From Flavobacteriaceae bacterium (GTDB lineage Bacteria > Bacteroidota > Bacteroidia > Flavobacteriales > Flavobacteriaceae): a stretch of DNA of 64,000 nt. Positions 1-8,434 of this stretch are shown in pieces (position 1 is the first letter of the stretch; each line of letters opens with the position of its first letter). The position numbers were made by a program, and so were the translations under genes. The notes under the pieces are model-generated. The model was not told where the DNA came from, searched no databases, and saw only the letters and a list, made by a program, of their open reading frames with translations. The stretch is from the NCBI GenBank assembly GCA_028279515.1, contig JANQNQ010000001.1:62001-126000 (forward strand). Reading direction: 5' to 3'.

Positions 1-761
1 TGGATGTTCTGAAAATACAATGCTGTCGGGTGAGAATTTAAAGAAAGGCCACTGTCTCCCAAAGGGATGGGTTTGCCGATCAACTGCCAATATTTGGCGA
101 CCTCTTTTTTGAGCTCTAGTTTCGATACCGCCTCATTGACGGCAGCTTGAATTTCTGGTTTTTTGTCACGAATAAAATCGTTGAGCTTGTTTTGTAAAAT
201 CGACTTGATCGAGATACTAAATCGAAAGCCCAATAAGTGAAACGTTAGGTGAGAACTTCCCACAACATTGGCATCAACACCCAGATCTACAGCCACCGAA
301 TAATCAGCATTCAACTTAGGACGAATGACGAGGTCGATAGCGACATTGCTCTCGTTTCGGGCATTTTGGGTATGACTGGCCCCAACACAACGCCAGTGGC
401 CACGCCACCATCCAGCACAGGCTTTTACAGATGCTTTGGCTTTGACCTTGATAGGGATTCTCGCACGAATAACATCACCACTTGCCGTAAAGGAGATAGG
501 AGCTTCTCGATATACATCGACCCAATAGCGTTTGCTATTTCCAGATTCAACTTTGCCGGTCGAATAGATGCGACCACTCGGAAATTCAGCATTTAGTTTA
601 CTCTGAATATCGTTGATGTTTGTCGATAGGGGCAGGATGACCTTAGATTCTTTAATGACAGGTCGTTCTGGAAAAACCCCTGCTTGTGGCCCGTCGGGAT
701 AAATCTTTTTAGCGCAACTGGTAACCATAAGCACCAGTGCAAATAAGAGTAGTTTTCTCAT
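1..761 (-). CDS. DUF4403 family lipoprotein, C-terminus cut by window edge
   Basis: The frame is open from an ATG at 761 to the window edge, giving 253 residues without a stop, so the gene is partial. The N-terminus is a lipoprotein signal with a hydrophobic stretch and the lipobox VTSC at Cys16. The following region (LPLSTNINDIQSKLN, then alternating beta-like segments and a stretch rich in Lys/Ala) fits the DUF4403 family of Bacteroidota lipoproteins, usually about 450 to 550 residues. No enzymatic motif is visible and the function is unknown. It is probably anchored in the periplasm or outer membrane. Forward-strand ORFs at 249-596 lie inside it and are shadows. Confidence 0.75.
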   Translation of the reverse strand, partial: MRKLLLFALVLMVTSCAKKIYPDGPQAGVFPERPVIKESKVILPLSTNINDIQSKLNAEFPSGRIYSTGKVESGNSKRYWVDVYREAPISFTASGDVIRARIPIKVKAKASVKACAGWWRGHWRCVGASHTQNARNESNVAIDLVIRPKLNADYSVAVDLGVDANVVGSSHLTFHLLGFRFSISIKSILQNKLNDFIRDKKPEIQAAVNEAVSKLELKKEVAKYWQLIGKPIPLGDSGLSLNSHPTALYFQNI

Positions 762-1015
762 AATAGAAGTTTTTTGGTAAGGTCAAAACTAGTTGGGAGA
801 CCCAAGAGAAAACATCCCTATTTAGGGGGATTTTTGAGAGTAAGTGTTCAGATATGAGTATTGAGTACAGAGTATTAAGACATATGACTGCCCTATTGAG
901 AAGTTCTAACAACTAACAACCAAGAACTAAGAACTGAAATAGTACAAAGAATGAAGTGCCGGAATTTAGGATTTGGAATTTGATTCAGTGAGCAGCATTA
1001 TAACATTGAGAAACA
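762..1015. repeat. Intergenic stretch with degenerate dispersed repeat words
   Basis: No gene is visible. The stretch contains words that recur in other gaps of this window: gtacagagtatt near 865 (again near 7840 and 63290), ccaagaactaagaact near 920 (again near 63515), and cattgagaaacatca near 1003, which resembles the tail of the repeat at 6956 and 8435. These look like remnants of short dispersed flavobacterial intergenic repeats. Confidence 0.45.
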
Positions 1016-1486
1016 TCAATCCAACCGATAGATAAACTCTTCGATGTCCTTCCCCCTGGCATTGGCGAATCCGGTGTCAGTGCCCACCTTTTTGAATCCA
1101 ACCTTTTCAAGTACCCTTTGAGATCTATGATTGTCATAAGCCACTCTTCCAAAGATAGGGCGTGTATTTTCTACACCAAGAAACTTCGCAACGGCCTGAG
1201 TTGTGATTCCTTTTCCCCAATACGGTTTACTGATGGCGTAGGTGATCTCTGCATCACCTTCCATAACAAACTTGACCACACAACCAATCACCTTTTTGTC
1301 AGCAAGAACGGTTTGCATGTTGATGGTTTCATTCTTCAACAACCCGGTCCATTTGGTCATATACGCCTCTTTATCATGCGGGTCCTTTGGTGTAAAGGCA
1401 GCAAGATAATTGGCTTCTTCATCGGTTTGGTTCATAAAGAAGACCTCAAGGTCATTTGGTAGGGTGTTTCGTAGGGAGATGTTCAT
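1016..1486 (-). CDS. GNAT family N-acetyltransferase (RimJ/RimL-like)
   Basis: This 156-residue protein is the usual size for a GNAT. The N-terminal ISLRNTLPNDLEVFF matches the start of RimJ/RimL-type acetyltransferases. The middle has beta-strands ending in IGCVVKF and EITYAISKPYWGKGITTQAV, where the G-K-G-I-T turn corresponds to the acetyl-CoA pyrophosphate-binding loop (Q/RxxGxG/A). The C-terminal half has the typical N..S.RVLEKVGFKKVG element. The family transfers acetyl groups to small amines or protein N-termini; the substrate cannot be read from sequence. It stands alone between gaps, transcribed leftwards. Confidence 0.85.
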   Translation of the reverse strand: MNISLRNTLPNDLEVFFMNQTDEEANYLAAFTPKDPHDKEAYMTKWTGLLKNETINMQTVLADKKVIGCVVKFVMEGDAEITYAISKPYWGKGITTQAVAKFLGVENTRPIFGRVAYDNHRSQRVLEKVGFKKVGTDTGFANARGKDIEEFIYRLD

Positions 1487-1552
1487 TAATTGGATCTATT
1501 TATAACTGTTGCTTTCAGATTCTAAGATACCAATTAATCACTTTGAAATGCT

Positions 1553-1575
1553 GAATTTTGTCTACACAATCCGAA
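1553..1575. repeat. Copy 1 of a dispersed intergenic repeat (core TGTCTWCACAATCCG)
   Basis: The 23 bases here match 9054-9076 at 22 positions. The 15-base core recurs a third time at 63316-63330. All three copies sit in intergenic DNA, and all are followed by a GTAGG or GAAGG-type tail. Confidence 0.7.
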
Positions 1576-1601
1576 ATTCAAAGAGCGTAGGATTAAAATT
1601 T

Positions 1602-1609
1602 TATATTTG
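1602..1609 (+). promoter_or_regulatory. Bacteroidota-type -7 box TATATTTG
   Basis: TATATTTG fits the TAnnTTTG -7 consensus and lies 22 bases before the ATG at 1632. No clear TTTG -33 element at 19 bases upstream is seen. Confidence 0.5.
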
Positions 1610-1631
1610 ACCAAACTCAAATAAAGACTGC

Positions 1632-1973
1632 ATGTCTCAACATTTAGAAAAAGCACTAGATGCTGTTAACAGGAAGATTGAAAGTAACAAAAAACAAAAA
1701 GGTTTTTTTGTAAGGCATCTTTGGAAGGTTATTGGATTAGGAGTTTTGACTTCCATAGCAGGGCCTTCTCAGGTACAGGAAGATTACTTTGGAAGGCGCG
1801 GCAAAAATGCTCTAGAACTCAGCGGACTCGAATATGTTGAGCTGGTATTTGCCTTTGCGTTCTTTTATACATTGGCTTGCTTTATCGGACACTGTGTATT
1901 TTCTTGGCAGGATAAAAAAGCACTAAAAGCCCTTGAGAAAAGAAAGGCACAGCTAGAAAAGGCTTTGGAATGA
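1632..1973 (+). CDS. Small membrane protein with terminal coiled coil, unknown function
   Basis: The 113-residue product is not recognised. Residues 1-24 are charged and helical. A hydrophobic segment at about 29-44 (WKVIGLGVLTSIAGP) and a stronger one at about 69-90 (VELVFAFAFFYTLACFIGH) suggest two membrane passes, with a roughly 25-residue loop between them. The last 20 residues (KKALKALEKRKAQLEKALE) are a heptad-like basic coiled coil. This arrangement puts both ends in the cytoplasm. A -7 box lies just upstream. The following gene at 2008 is co-directional, 34 bases away, and may be co-transcribed. It looks like a genuine small gene with no family to name. Confidence 0.65.
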   Translation: MSQHLEKALDAVNRKIESNKKQKGFFVRHLWKVIGLGVLTSIAGPSQVQEDYFGRRGKNALELSGLEYVELVFAFAFFYTLACFIGHCVFSWQDKKALKALEKRKAQLEKALE

Positions 1974-2007
1974 AAGGCTATGGGTCTAGCATCTGTATGT
2001 ATTTGAT

Positions 2008-2538
2008 ATGGAAATAACGATTAAAAGAAGAGGTGGTTTTTTTCAATTCTTTGAAGAAGGAGAAGACAAACCATCCTATTTTGCAAACTGGACAGTTTTC
2101 TTGTTTCGTAATCGAAGAAAACTTTTCAAGGGTAATCAAAAAGTCTCAATAGTAAAACATAAAATCTCTGATTTTAGTTATGAGATAAAGTTGTTGGACC
2201 GAAGGGAACAAACCTTATTGCGATTTTCAGGAAAGCTAGTGCCTCCATTTTGGCTGTGTCCCTACAAGTATAATTCGTACAAAGTAATTCCGCATATAGG
2301 TAGAAAGGTTTCAATTTTTAAAAATGGAAAACAGATTGCGTTTTACTCCAAAGAGATGCTTAGTTTCATGGATAATCAGAGTATCCAGTTAGTGGCGAAT
2401 GATGACATCGACAAGGCGCTTATCTATTCTTTTATTTTGTGCTTGGAAACTTCATCAGACGATGATCAAGTAACAATTGACTTTGGTAATTTGGGCCCGG
2501 AAATGCAATCTTTTGATGAAAACTGGACTCCTACTTAA
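2008..2538 (+). CDS. Hypothetical 176-residue protein, possibly tubby/LURP-one-like fold
   Basis: No family was recognised with confidence. The protein lacks a signal peptide or membrane segment. It is rich in alternating beta-strands in the first 110 residues (basic and aromatic, for example FLFRNRRKLFKG). It ends with a hydrophobic helix (DKALIYSFILCLET, about 135-150) and an acidic tail. A beta-barrel closed by a hydrophobic helix is the layout of tubby/LURP-one-related proteins, so that fold is a guess. It follows the small membrane protein at 1632 by 34 bases on the same strand. Confidence 0.6.
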   Translation: MEITIKRRGGFFQFFEEGEDKPSYFANWTVFLFRNRRKLFKGNQKVSIVKHKISDFSYEIKLLDRREQTLLRFSGKLVPPFWLCPYKYNSYKVIPHIGRKVSIFKNGKQIAFYSKEMLSFMDNQSIQLVANDDIDKALIYSFILCLETSSDDDQVTIDFGNLGPEMQSFDENWTPT

Positions 2539-2585
2539 GTAATGGAGATTTTTTAGAGAACAAAGATGGTTTCAAATATTAGGAA

Positions 2586-3503
2586 TCATTCGGTTGTCCT
2601 TTCTTCTTGAGGTCTTTGACTCCTGAAAAGATAGGTGAATTCATACCCCAATCCGATACTTAATTCGTTAAAGGCATTCACCCTATAAAACTTTATGAAG
2701 CCATATAGATTCTTATATTGTTTATTGATTTCAACTTCATATTCACTGAGTTTATTGTAAATGTTTGTTTTTGCCTTAACTGACATCATAAATGGTCTTC
2801 CAATCCATGTTCCTAAACCAAGTGTAACGCCAGATGCTTTTACCTTTTTATTTTCAGTGGAATTAGAAAAATCTGCTTGGCTATAACCTAAAATAGCAGT
2901 AATCCGACGGAAATTCAGGTTTGTTTCTATAGTGTAAGCAGAAAGCTCCAAAGAACGCTCAAAGTCTAAGCCTCGATATGATATATGAAAATCGATATCC
3001 AAGTCACAGGAAACAAAAAGGTGGTCCAGTTGCAAGTCGAATTCAAGTATACGGTTGTGTTTTAAATCAGTTTGGTAACTGATCGAGCTTTTTACTGTAG
3101 TATTCATTAAAAAGTCAGGGAATGTAAATTTGAATTGCCCTCCAATAGGAGTATTAAGAATACCGCTTTGCCCATAAAATCCAATACGTTGCGTGTCGAA
3201 CCAACACTTTGTACAGTCTTCTTTTAACTTAACCTTAATCTTATCGCGTCCTTTTGGCTTGACTTCCTTTGAGATAAAACCAAGGTACGAAAAGACGAGA
3301 ACCGCATTTGGATTGTCAACATTCAAGGAAAAATTACCATTAAAGTCAGTACTCGTATGTATTTTCGTCCCTTTGATATGTACATTAGCGCCAGGTAATG
3401 GAAGCCCATCACTCTTGGCCACTATAATGCCGGATATCTCCTTGGTTTGCCCTAAAGCAATTCCATATACGATAAGAAAGAATATTAGCGTAGTGTTTTT
3501 CAA
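2586..3503 (-). CDS. Carboxypeptidase-regulatory-like domain protein with beta-rich C-terminus
   Basis: The 305-residue protein begins with a signal peptide (MKNTTLIFFLIVYGIALGQ). A carboxypeptidase D regulatory-like domain follows at about 22-95: ISGIIVAKSDGLPLPGANV, then T..D.NG.F.L, then V.S..G...K, the pattern found at the N-terminus of SusC-type transporters and many Bacteroidota exported proteins. The remaining 200 residues (about 105-305) are alternating beta-strands ending near the C-terminus, consistent with a small outer-membrane barrel. The whole may be a surface or outer-membrane protein. There is no TonB-dependent plug or full-size barrel, so it is not a SusC. Function unknown. 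Confidence 0.7.
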   Translation of the reverse strand: MKNTTLIFFLIVYGIALGQTKEISGIIVAKSDGLPLPGANVHIKGTKIHTSTDFNGNFSLNVDNPNAVLVFSYLGFISKEVKPKGRDKIKVKLKEDCTKCWFDTQRIGFYGQSGILNTPIGGQFKFTFPDFLMNTTVKSSISYQTDLKHNRILEFDLQLDHLFVSCDLDIDFHISYRGLDFERSLELSAYTIETNLNFRRITAILGYSQADFSNSTENKKVKASGVTLGLGTWIGRPFMMSVKAKTNIYNKLSEYEVEINKQYKNLYGFIKFYRVNAFNELSIGLGYEFTYLFRSQRPQEERTTE

Positions 3504-3665
3504 GTTGCGTTGTTTTTCGATTGCATCAAAGTACGTTCGATCTGTTTATGGAAACAATACCCAATGAGTAAACAAGGGGTTTGGGTTAGTGTCTAAGATT
3601 TTGGGTCAGAGCTTGTTTTTGGCTTGCTGTGAGTGCAGGAGACCGTGGAGAGCTAGGATGTAGTT

Positions 3666-4358
3666 CTAAGCATTGAAAATTTTATCTTTACCAATGCAGC
3701 TTTTTAGAATTTCAAACCTTTCACGTCCTAAGTTTGTGGCTTTAAGAATCGCGGTTTTATCTCTATAAAGCTCGTCCCACTCAAATTGAACAGTTTTTCT
3801 AGCCCAATTACAGAACTTGATGTAATATTCACTGTTATACCTATCTTCATATAAGCCGAACTTTTCCATTACTTGATAATAAAAATACCCAACCGTATGA
3901 ATGAAGAATACGTCCTCTATTGGTTCGAAATCAAATTTTACATGTTGTGATGTTACCATGATTTTAATTTCTTCAAGGATTCTAAGAAATTCCTCCCTGT
4001 ATTCTTCTGCATCAATTTCAATGCCTATTTCATGATTGTTTATTTGGGAATATTCGTAAAGATTCATGGATGTAACGATACACCGATGTTCATTTAAGTA
4101 AATTTTAGCGTGAAGGTTTTCTATTGGGATTAGAGTCAAGTTTGAATGTTTATCCAACCATTGATACTCTGATTTACTTGCTTCGTTTTTGCGATACAAA
4201 AATAGAATTCGATCGATTTCAGAGAAATACTGATTCATCTTTGCTTTCAATCGATTGTTCAATTTTAGATAGGGAGAGACCAGAATCAACAGTGAAGTGT
4301 CTTCTTTGATCAATTGTTCGATTCGATAGGTCAACCCTGTGGTTCCGTAGATGTCCAT
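3666..4358 (-). CDS. Phospholipase D-like domain protein
   Basis: The 230-residue protein has one PLD-type half motif: H83-A-K85 followed by N89, then S97 and N99 and a downstream E110 (HAKIYLN...TSMNL). In the classical HxK(x4)D motif the acidic residue would be Asp; here the position is altered, as in many PLD-like restriction-type or repair nucleases. One half-site implies a dimer. The C-terminal 100 residues are helical and have no recognised family. There is no signal peptide, so it is cytoplasmic. It lies 57 bases downstream of the PD-(D/E)XK-like gene and is co-directional, so the two may form one unit. Confidence 0.7.
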   Translation of the reverse strand: MDIYGTTGLTYRIEQLIKEDTSLLILVSPYLKLNNRLKAKMNQYFSEIDRILFLYRKNEASKSEYQWLDKHSNLTLIPIENLHAKIYLNEHRCIVTSMNLYEYSQINNHEIGIEIDAEEYREEFLRILEEIKIMVTSQHVKFDFEPIEDVFFIHTVGYFYYQVMEKFGLYEDRYNSEYYIKFCNWARKTVQFEWDELYRDKTAILKATNLGRERFEILKSCIGKDKIFNA

Positions 4359-4415
4359 TTGAGCGGATTTTTGTTATTTCAAAAGCACAGATTACAAATC
4401 CAAGTGAACTAAATC

Positions 4416-5777
4416 TTATAAGCTTGTTGATATAGAATCAACATGTTCATTTTGTTCCAGTCGCGGAGCAGGTTTTGTCCAATTTTTAAGGTGTTGCACA
4501 ATCCCTTCGTAATAGTCCAGAGCAAGCTTTTCAACAAATTGAATAAATTTCTTGTTGCTCGCAAAACTTACCCCAAGTTCTTTGATTGCCACTATATGGA
4601 AAGCTTGTATTTCAGAAGTTCGAGTCAGTTCAACTAATTGGTCGATATCCGATAACCTAACCTTTAAATGCTCACGTGCATATTTGATGTTTGCTTCGAT
4701 CCAAATATGCTTGGAAAGTGTTTCAAAGACCAATTCACTTTTCTTTTTACAGTTTTCAAGTTGTTTGACCATCCATGAAATTCTACCGACTGATTTTTTA
4801 TCAAGTGGTGGTTGTATACGAACGGACATAGAAACTATCCTTCTTTCAAACTCACAAATTACTTTAATATCTGACACTGAATTTTTGATACTGAGCACTC
4901 CTGTAATGAAGTTTTCTTTGACCAGTCTTCTAACATCATTTTTGACACTGTCTTTGTTTTTAGGAGAAGGTTTGACCAATACACCCAATTTTCGACTTAG
5001 TAAAAGCGCCATATGTTTTTCTTCTTCGTGCCAGCTCACTACCGCATCTTCAATGTATTCGTCAGACATGCGAAGTGGTTTTTGCGCCTTAACATTTTCT
5101 GCTAGCTCTTTCCAACCGGGTTTCATCTGGCTATATCCGCTAACTCCGGAAGCAGGATTGTCCAAATAGGTTAGTACCTCACGCATAATTTCCACTTGGT
5201 CTTCATCTTTTATGTTGAAGTCATTTTTCTTAATCAAAAGCAATTGACCACGGGTTAGAATGTAGGTCCATGAAAAATGGCAAAGATGTATACTTTTTGG
5301 TATTTTGATGTTAATTGGAGATAAGGTATGGTCCGCAACAAATTCATTGGACACTGTGACTACATTTTTTATTCCCAGTTTCCTACATATAGAGATGTAC
5401 CTTTCAATCTGCTCTTTATCAACTCCATGATTCTTATTCTTCATTTCGAAGACGACAGCATCTTTGATTATGCCACTTACAACGACTATTACAAGACCAT
5501 CTATTCTACTCGCTCCATCAATTTCGGGGAAAGACACTTCAGTAAAATAAAAGGCCTTTCCACCTCTATTCATTTTAATATCTCTGAAGATTCCATCCCG
5601 AAATTCCTTAACTAATTTTAATGTGGACAAAAAGATAGAGGTAAGCGCCATTTCGTCCCCAGTTTTTAACACTGGGATTAAATATGCTGGACGAAGTTTG
5701 ATCTGCCCCTCTTTAACGAATGCGTCGAAATCAGCTTTTTTTAGTCCTACGAGCTTGTTTAGTTTCTTTTTTATCAT
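4416..5777 (-). CDS. PD-(D/E)XK nuclease-like protein, unknown family
   Basis: The 453-residue protein is not recognised as a named family. An N-terminal region carries a restriction-endonuclease-like signature: E42 in a helix, D93 in SRIDGLVIVV, E111-M-K113 in VVFEMKNKN, and Q123 in EQIERY. This order (E, D, ExK, Q) is that of PD-(D/E)XK nucleases. Residues 230-453 are helical with no recognisable domain. No signal peptide is present. The gene starts with ATG at 5777 and precedes the PLD-like gene by 57 bases. Two nuclease-like folds side by side suggest a DNA defence or repair role, which is inference only. Confidence 0.6.
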   Translation of the reverse strand: MIKKKLNKLVGLKKADFDAFVKEGQIKLRPAYLIPVLKTGDEMALTSIFLSTLKLVKEFRDGIFRDIKMNRGGKAFYFTEVSFPEIDGASRIDGLVIVVVSGIIKDAVVFEMKNKNHGVDKEQIERYISICRKLGIKNVVTVSNEFVADHTLSPINIKIPKSIHLCHFSWTYILTRGQLLLIKKNDFNIKDEDQVEIMREVLTYLDNPASGVSGYSQMKPGWKELAENVKAQKPLRMSDEYIEDAVVSWHEEEKHMALLLSRKLGVLVKPSPKNKDSVKNDVRRLVKENFITGVLSIKNSVSDIKVICEFERRIVSMSVRIQPPLDKKSVGRISWMVKQLENCKKKSELVFETLSKHIWIEANIKYAREHLKVRLSDIDQLVELTRTSEIQAFHIVAIKELGVSFASNKKFIQFVEKLALDYYEGIVQHLKNWTKPAPRLEQNEHVDSISTSL

Positions 5778-5971
5778 GTTGATGGTTAATTGCTAGTTGC
5801 TTCACATTGTTTATACTTTCGTGGTTGTTCCCATTATGAGAGGTTCGTTTAACGAAAGGAATACCTCTGGACTTCATTGCCTGCTCGGATTTCCCAATCT
5901 CCAAAATCCTCCACAAATCACCTTACGGAAATCCGTAGAAAAGAGTGTTTTTTGGCTTGTTATTTTAGGCA

Positions 5972-6688
5972 TTATGCAAAACGGCACTGTAAGTGATCAG
6001 ACTGTACAAAGTTGCCTGCGCTTTCGGCTGCGGCAAAAGGCCCAGCACCCACATAGAACAAATAGTCAATATTGGCGCCACCGCTATGGGTTTGTCCGCC
6101 TGTGTTTTGTTGCGCCACACCGGGAGGCAGGGGGCCAAGGTCAGCAGGTTCTATATTAATATCGCCAGCTAGTACCCATCCAGCAGCGGGCGCTGCCGCA
6201 TTAATGCCATTTAGGGCATTGGTGACATAGGCCATATTACCACCGCCTGGGGCATGAATACATCCCATTCGAGGGCCACCTGCCACAGGAGTGATCCAAA
6301 CTACGGGCCGATGCGCCGGATTACCCGAGGCCAAGGCGCCAATCGGAAAAGCAGCATGAACTCCAAGGTCTGCTCGCCAAAGAATGGCTAGACTGCAACG
6401 TTGATTCCCAGGATCGTCGGCACGCCATGGAATGTGGTAGCCATTGTACAAATTGCCGTTTATATTCGCTTCTATTATTTGATGGTATACGCCAAGGGAT
6501 GGTGCTGGATTCCACGCGCAGGGGATGGCTGGTCCCAGTGCACCTCCATAATTAGTATTGCCCACTTCTTGAAAACAAATGACATCTGGAATAAGATTGT
6601 GAGTTGCTGGCGGGAAGTTTTGCTGTGCCTGGTTTAAAGTAAAGGTCAACGGATTGTGTCCTTGGGTATTCCATGTTGCGACGCTCAT
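5972..6688 (-). CDS. CdtB-like endonuclease/exonuclease/phosphatase family protein, no signal peptide
   Basis: The 238-residue protein has the full DNase I/EEP motif set: VATWNTQG at 3-10, PDVICFQE with metal ligand E41, RP at 127-128, catalytic H145 in CIHAPGG, D176-x-N178 in WVLAGDINIEPADL, D208 in NIDYLF, and S230-D231-H232 near the end. The string around D176 closely resembles cytolethal distending toxin subunit B (LGDFNREPADL). The family cleaves DNA or hydrolyses phosphoinositides. Unlike known CdtB, there is no signal peptide: the in-frame stop is about a dozen codons upstream of the ATG. No cdtA or cdtC lies nearby. The gene is visibly more GC-rich and Ala/Gly/Pro-rich than its flanks, which suggests horizontal transfer. 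A non-toxin EEP nuclease is the alternative. Confidence 0.75.
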   Translation of the reverse strand: MSVATWNTQGHNPLTFTLNQAQQNFPPATHNLIPDVICFQEVGNTNYGGALGPAIPCAWNPAPSLGVYHQIIEANINGNLYNGYHIPWRADDPGNQRCSLAILWRADLGVHAAFPIGALASGNPAHRPVVWITPVAGGPRMGCIHAPGGGNMAYVTNALNGINAAAPAAGWVLAGDINIEPADLGPLPPGVAQQNTGGQTHSGGANIDYLFYVGAGPFAAAESAGNFVQSDHLQCRFA

Positions 6689-7105
6689 ATCATTGGTTTT
6701 TGGTTGGTTGTGTTTTCAAATATCTTCTATGCTTTATTAGTGTAAACACCTTAAAGACAAAGTGTTGGTTTTCTTAAAGCTAGGAAGGAAAATCGAGTTT
6801 AGGAAGTTTTCGACGATAGGAAGGTTATTTCTATGGGAATACCATTTTTATAGTATGGTTAAACTATAGTTGTTACTCCAACTAAACAACTAAACGATTG
6901 GACCTTCACTCAACGAGCTACGGCCTGTATTGATAAACAAATGAATAAAACGTTTGGCATTATTACATTGCTATATTATTACATTAACTAATTCCCTCAT
7001 TAATTCATTGAAAAACATCAGGGGTCACTTTGAATTTTCCAGCATATGTGTAACGATTTTCGTAAGACGCGGTCTAACCATAACAAACCAACCAAAAACT
7101 ACTTT
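6689..7105. repeat. Gene-free stretch with a dispersed AT-rich repeat
   Basis: No credible ORF is visible. Positions 6956-6987 match 8435-8466 at about 28 of 32 positions by eye; both run through TATATTATT and end in CATTAA, and both are followed by a TTCATTGA word. Words such as caactaaacaactaaacg near 6880 recur loosely near 9120 and 63540. The rest shows nothing recognisable. Confidence 0.55.
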
Positions 7106-7810
7106 ATGTTAACCAAAAAAATACCTAAGCTTTCCGAGTCTACCAATACCCAAGGCTTTCTTATTGATCTCATTATTTATTTGGCCGTCATGTTCCTCAT
7201 ACGAGAAGTATATTTCTCTCAAATGGGCTTTATCGGCAACGGACTCTTCTGGTCTTTTACCACCTTAGTAGTGGCTACATGGCGCATGCGGGCAAGAAAG
7301 GTCACATGGAAACAACTAGGGCTACGTATGCCTAAAAATTGGTGGAAGACCTTAGGCGTGTCAGCTTTGATATTGGCAGCCGTACTGGCTTCGATGATTG
7401 CATTCGAAATTATCAAAGACAGCCTACCTTTTTCAATTGCAGAGGATACTTCTTCAGAAACAGCAACTGCGAAATTTGGAAACCTCAAAGACAACTGGCC
7501 GCTATTCTTTTCGATCATACCGTTGGTCTTGCTAGAATCAGCCCTTGAAGAGTTGTTAGACAGAGGTTTTTTGATGAACTGGCTTGAGCAATTGTTCTCA
7601 AAAACCTCAGTTGCTACCATACTTGCGGTGCTGTTGCAAGCAGCTATTTTTGGATTTAGACATTCCTATGACCTGTCTGCGCGATCAATCAGTGTTGCCA
7701 TTATCGGACTTATCATGGGAATAGCCTATGTGATGTCTGGACGAAATCTATGGCCGTTGATCATCGCACACTGCCTGCTAAATACGTTCTCAATGATGGA
7801 CAGGGTGTAG
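7106..7810 (+). CDS. CPBP family intramembrane metalloprotease
   Basis: The start was set at the ATG at 7106, because the upstream in-frame ATG at 7046 would add a polar, low-complexity 20-residue leader. The resulting 234-residue protein has several membrane segments and the three CPBP (CAAX protease/bacteriocin-processing, Abi) motifs: EELLDRG (EExxxR), FGFRH (FxxxH) and HCLLN (HxxxN). These carry the metal-binding Glu and His residues. Eukaryotic homologues trim prenylated proteins. Bacterial ones have varied roles such as bacteriocin immunity; the substrate here is unknown. It stands alone. Confidence 0.85.
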   Translation: MLTKKIPKLSESTNTQGFLIDLIIYLAVMFLIREVYFSQMGFIGNGLFWSFTTLVVATWRMRARKVTWKQLGLRMPKNWWKTLGVSALILAAVLASMIAFEIIKDSLPFSIAEDTSSETATAKFGNLKDNWPLFFSIIPLVLLESALEELLDRGFLMNWLEQLFSKTSVATILAVLLQAAIFGFRHSYDLSARSISVAIIGLIMGIAYVMSGRNLWPLIIAHCLLNTFSMMDRV

Positions 7811-7951
7811 GCGGTGAGCAGTACAAAGTAGTGAGTACAGAGTACAGAGAAATGGTGCCCGAGCAATCCGGGGCCTCGGCAAAGGATTAGATAAAACGTA
7901 CAGAGTATATGTCTAGAAATTGTCATAAATTCTGCCTTAAATATTGACTGT

Positions 7952-8371
7952 ATGAAACTTTTGATGGTATTTTTTTTGATCTTTTCTTCTCAACTCGCAA
8001 TGGGGCAGGATAATAGCGATGCCAAAAGATTAGGGCGATTGGAATATATGAAAGACAAACATCTTATTGATTGCGATAACTCCACAGGGACCAGTTTGGA
8101 GAGCAGAATATGTTTAAACCTGGAATTTCAAAAGTTAGACTCTATTATGAATGTAAGGTTTGTAGAGCTGTTAGACTACTCCGTTGGGGACTCCATTAAA
8201 ACCAGGTTCAAATCTTTTCAGAAGGCATGGGTAGAAAACCGCCGACTTCAAAGTATGTTGATGTCAGAAGGGTATTCTGGCCATATGCTAGGAATTGTCT
8301 ATCTGCATTGCATGAATGCAGCAACCCGAAGTAGAATCCAAGAGCTTGAAGCCATTTTAAGGGAAGAATGA
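7952..8371 (+). CDS. LprI-like (DUF1311) lysozyme-inhibitor family protein
   Basis: This 139-residue exported protein has a signal peptide ending near GQ at 19-20. The mature part has the DUF1311 pattern: a first Cys, then CLNLEFQKLDSIMN, a central FKSFQKAWVENRRLQS helix (usual form: Q..W...RD..C), a GI.YLHC segment, and a final R..EL. Several cysteines would form disulfides. The family includes LprI and related small periplasmic lysozyme inhibitors, so a cell-envelope role is likely, though inhibition is not shown by sequence. Confidence 0.7.
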   Translation: MKLLMVFFLIFSSQLAMGQDNSDAKRLGRLEYMKDKHLIDCDNSTGTSLESRICLNLEFQKLDSIMNVRFVELLDYSVGDSIKTRFKSFQKAWVENRRLQSMLMSEGYSGHMLGIVYLHCMNAATRSRIQELEAILREE

Positions 8372-8434
8372 CTTGGGTTTTGATATTTGAAATTTAAGGA
8401 CGAATAAACACTTCAACGAATAAACAAGACGCCT

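Noticed and set aside
249-912. Forward and reverse short ORFs around the left edge (249-596 plus, 709-912 minus)
   Set aside because: The minus-strand frame from 761 to the edge gives a coherent DUF4403 lipoprotein, and these ORFs read across it in other frames with no recognisable features.
5731-6159. Short ORFs at 5731-5916 (minus) and 5797-6159 (plus)
   Set aside because: The first overlaps the start of the nuclease-like gene, and the second runs antisense into the CdtB-like gene. Neither has a signal, domain or sensible composition.
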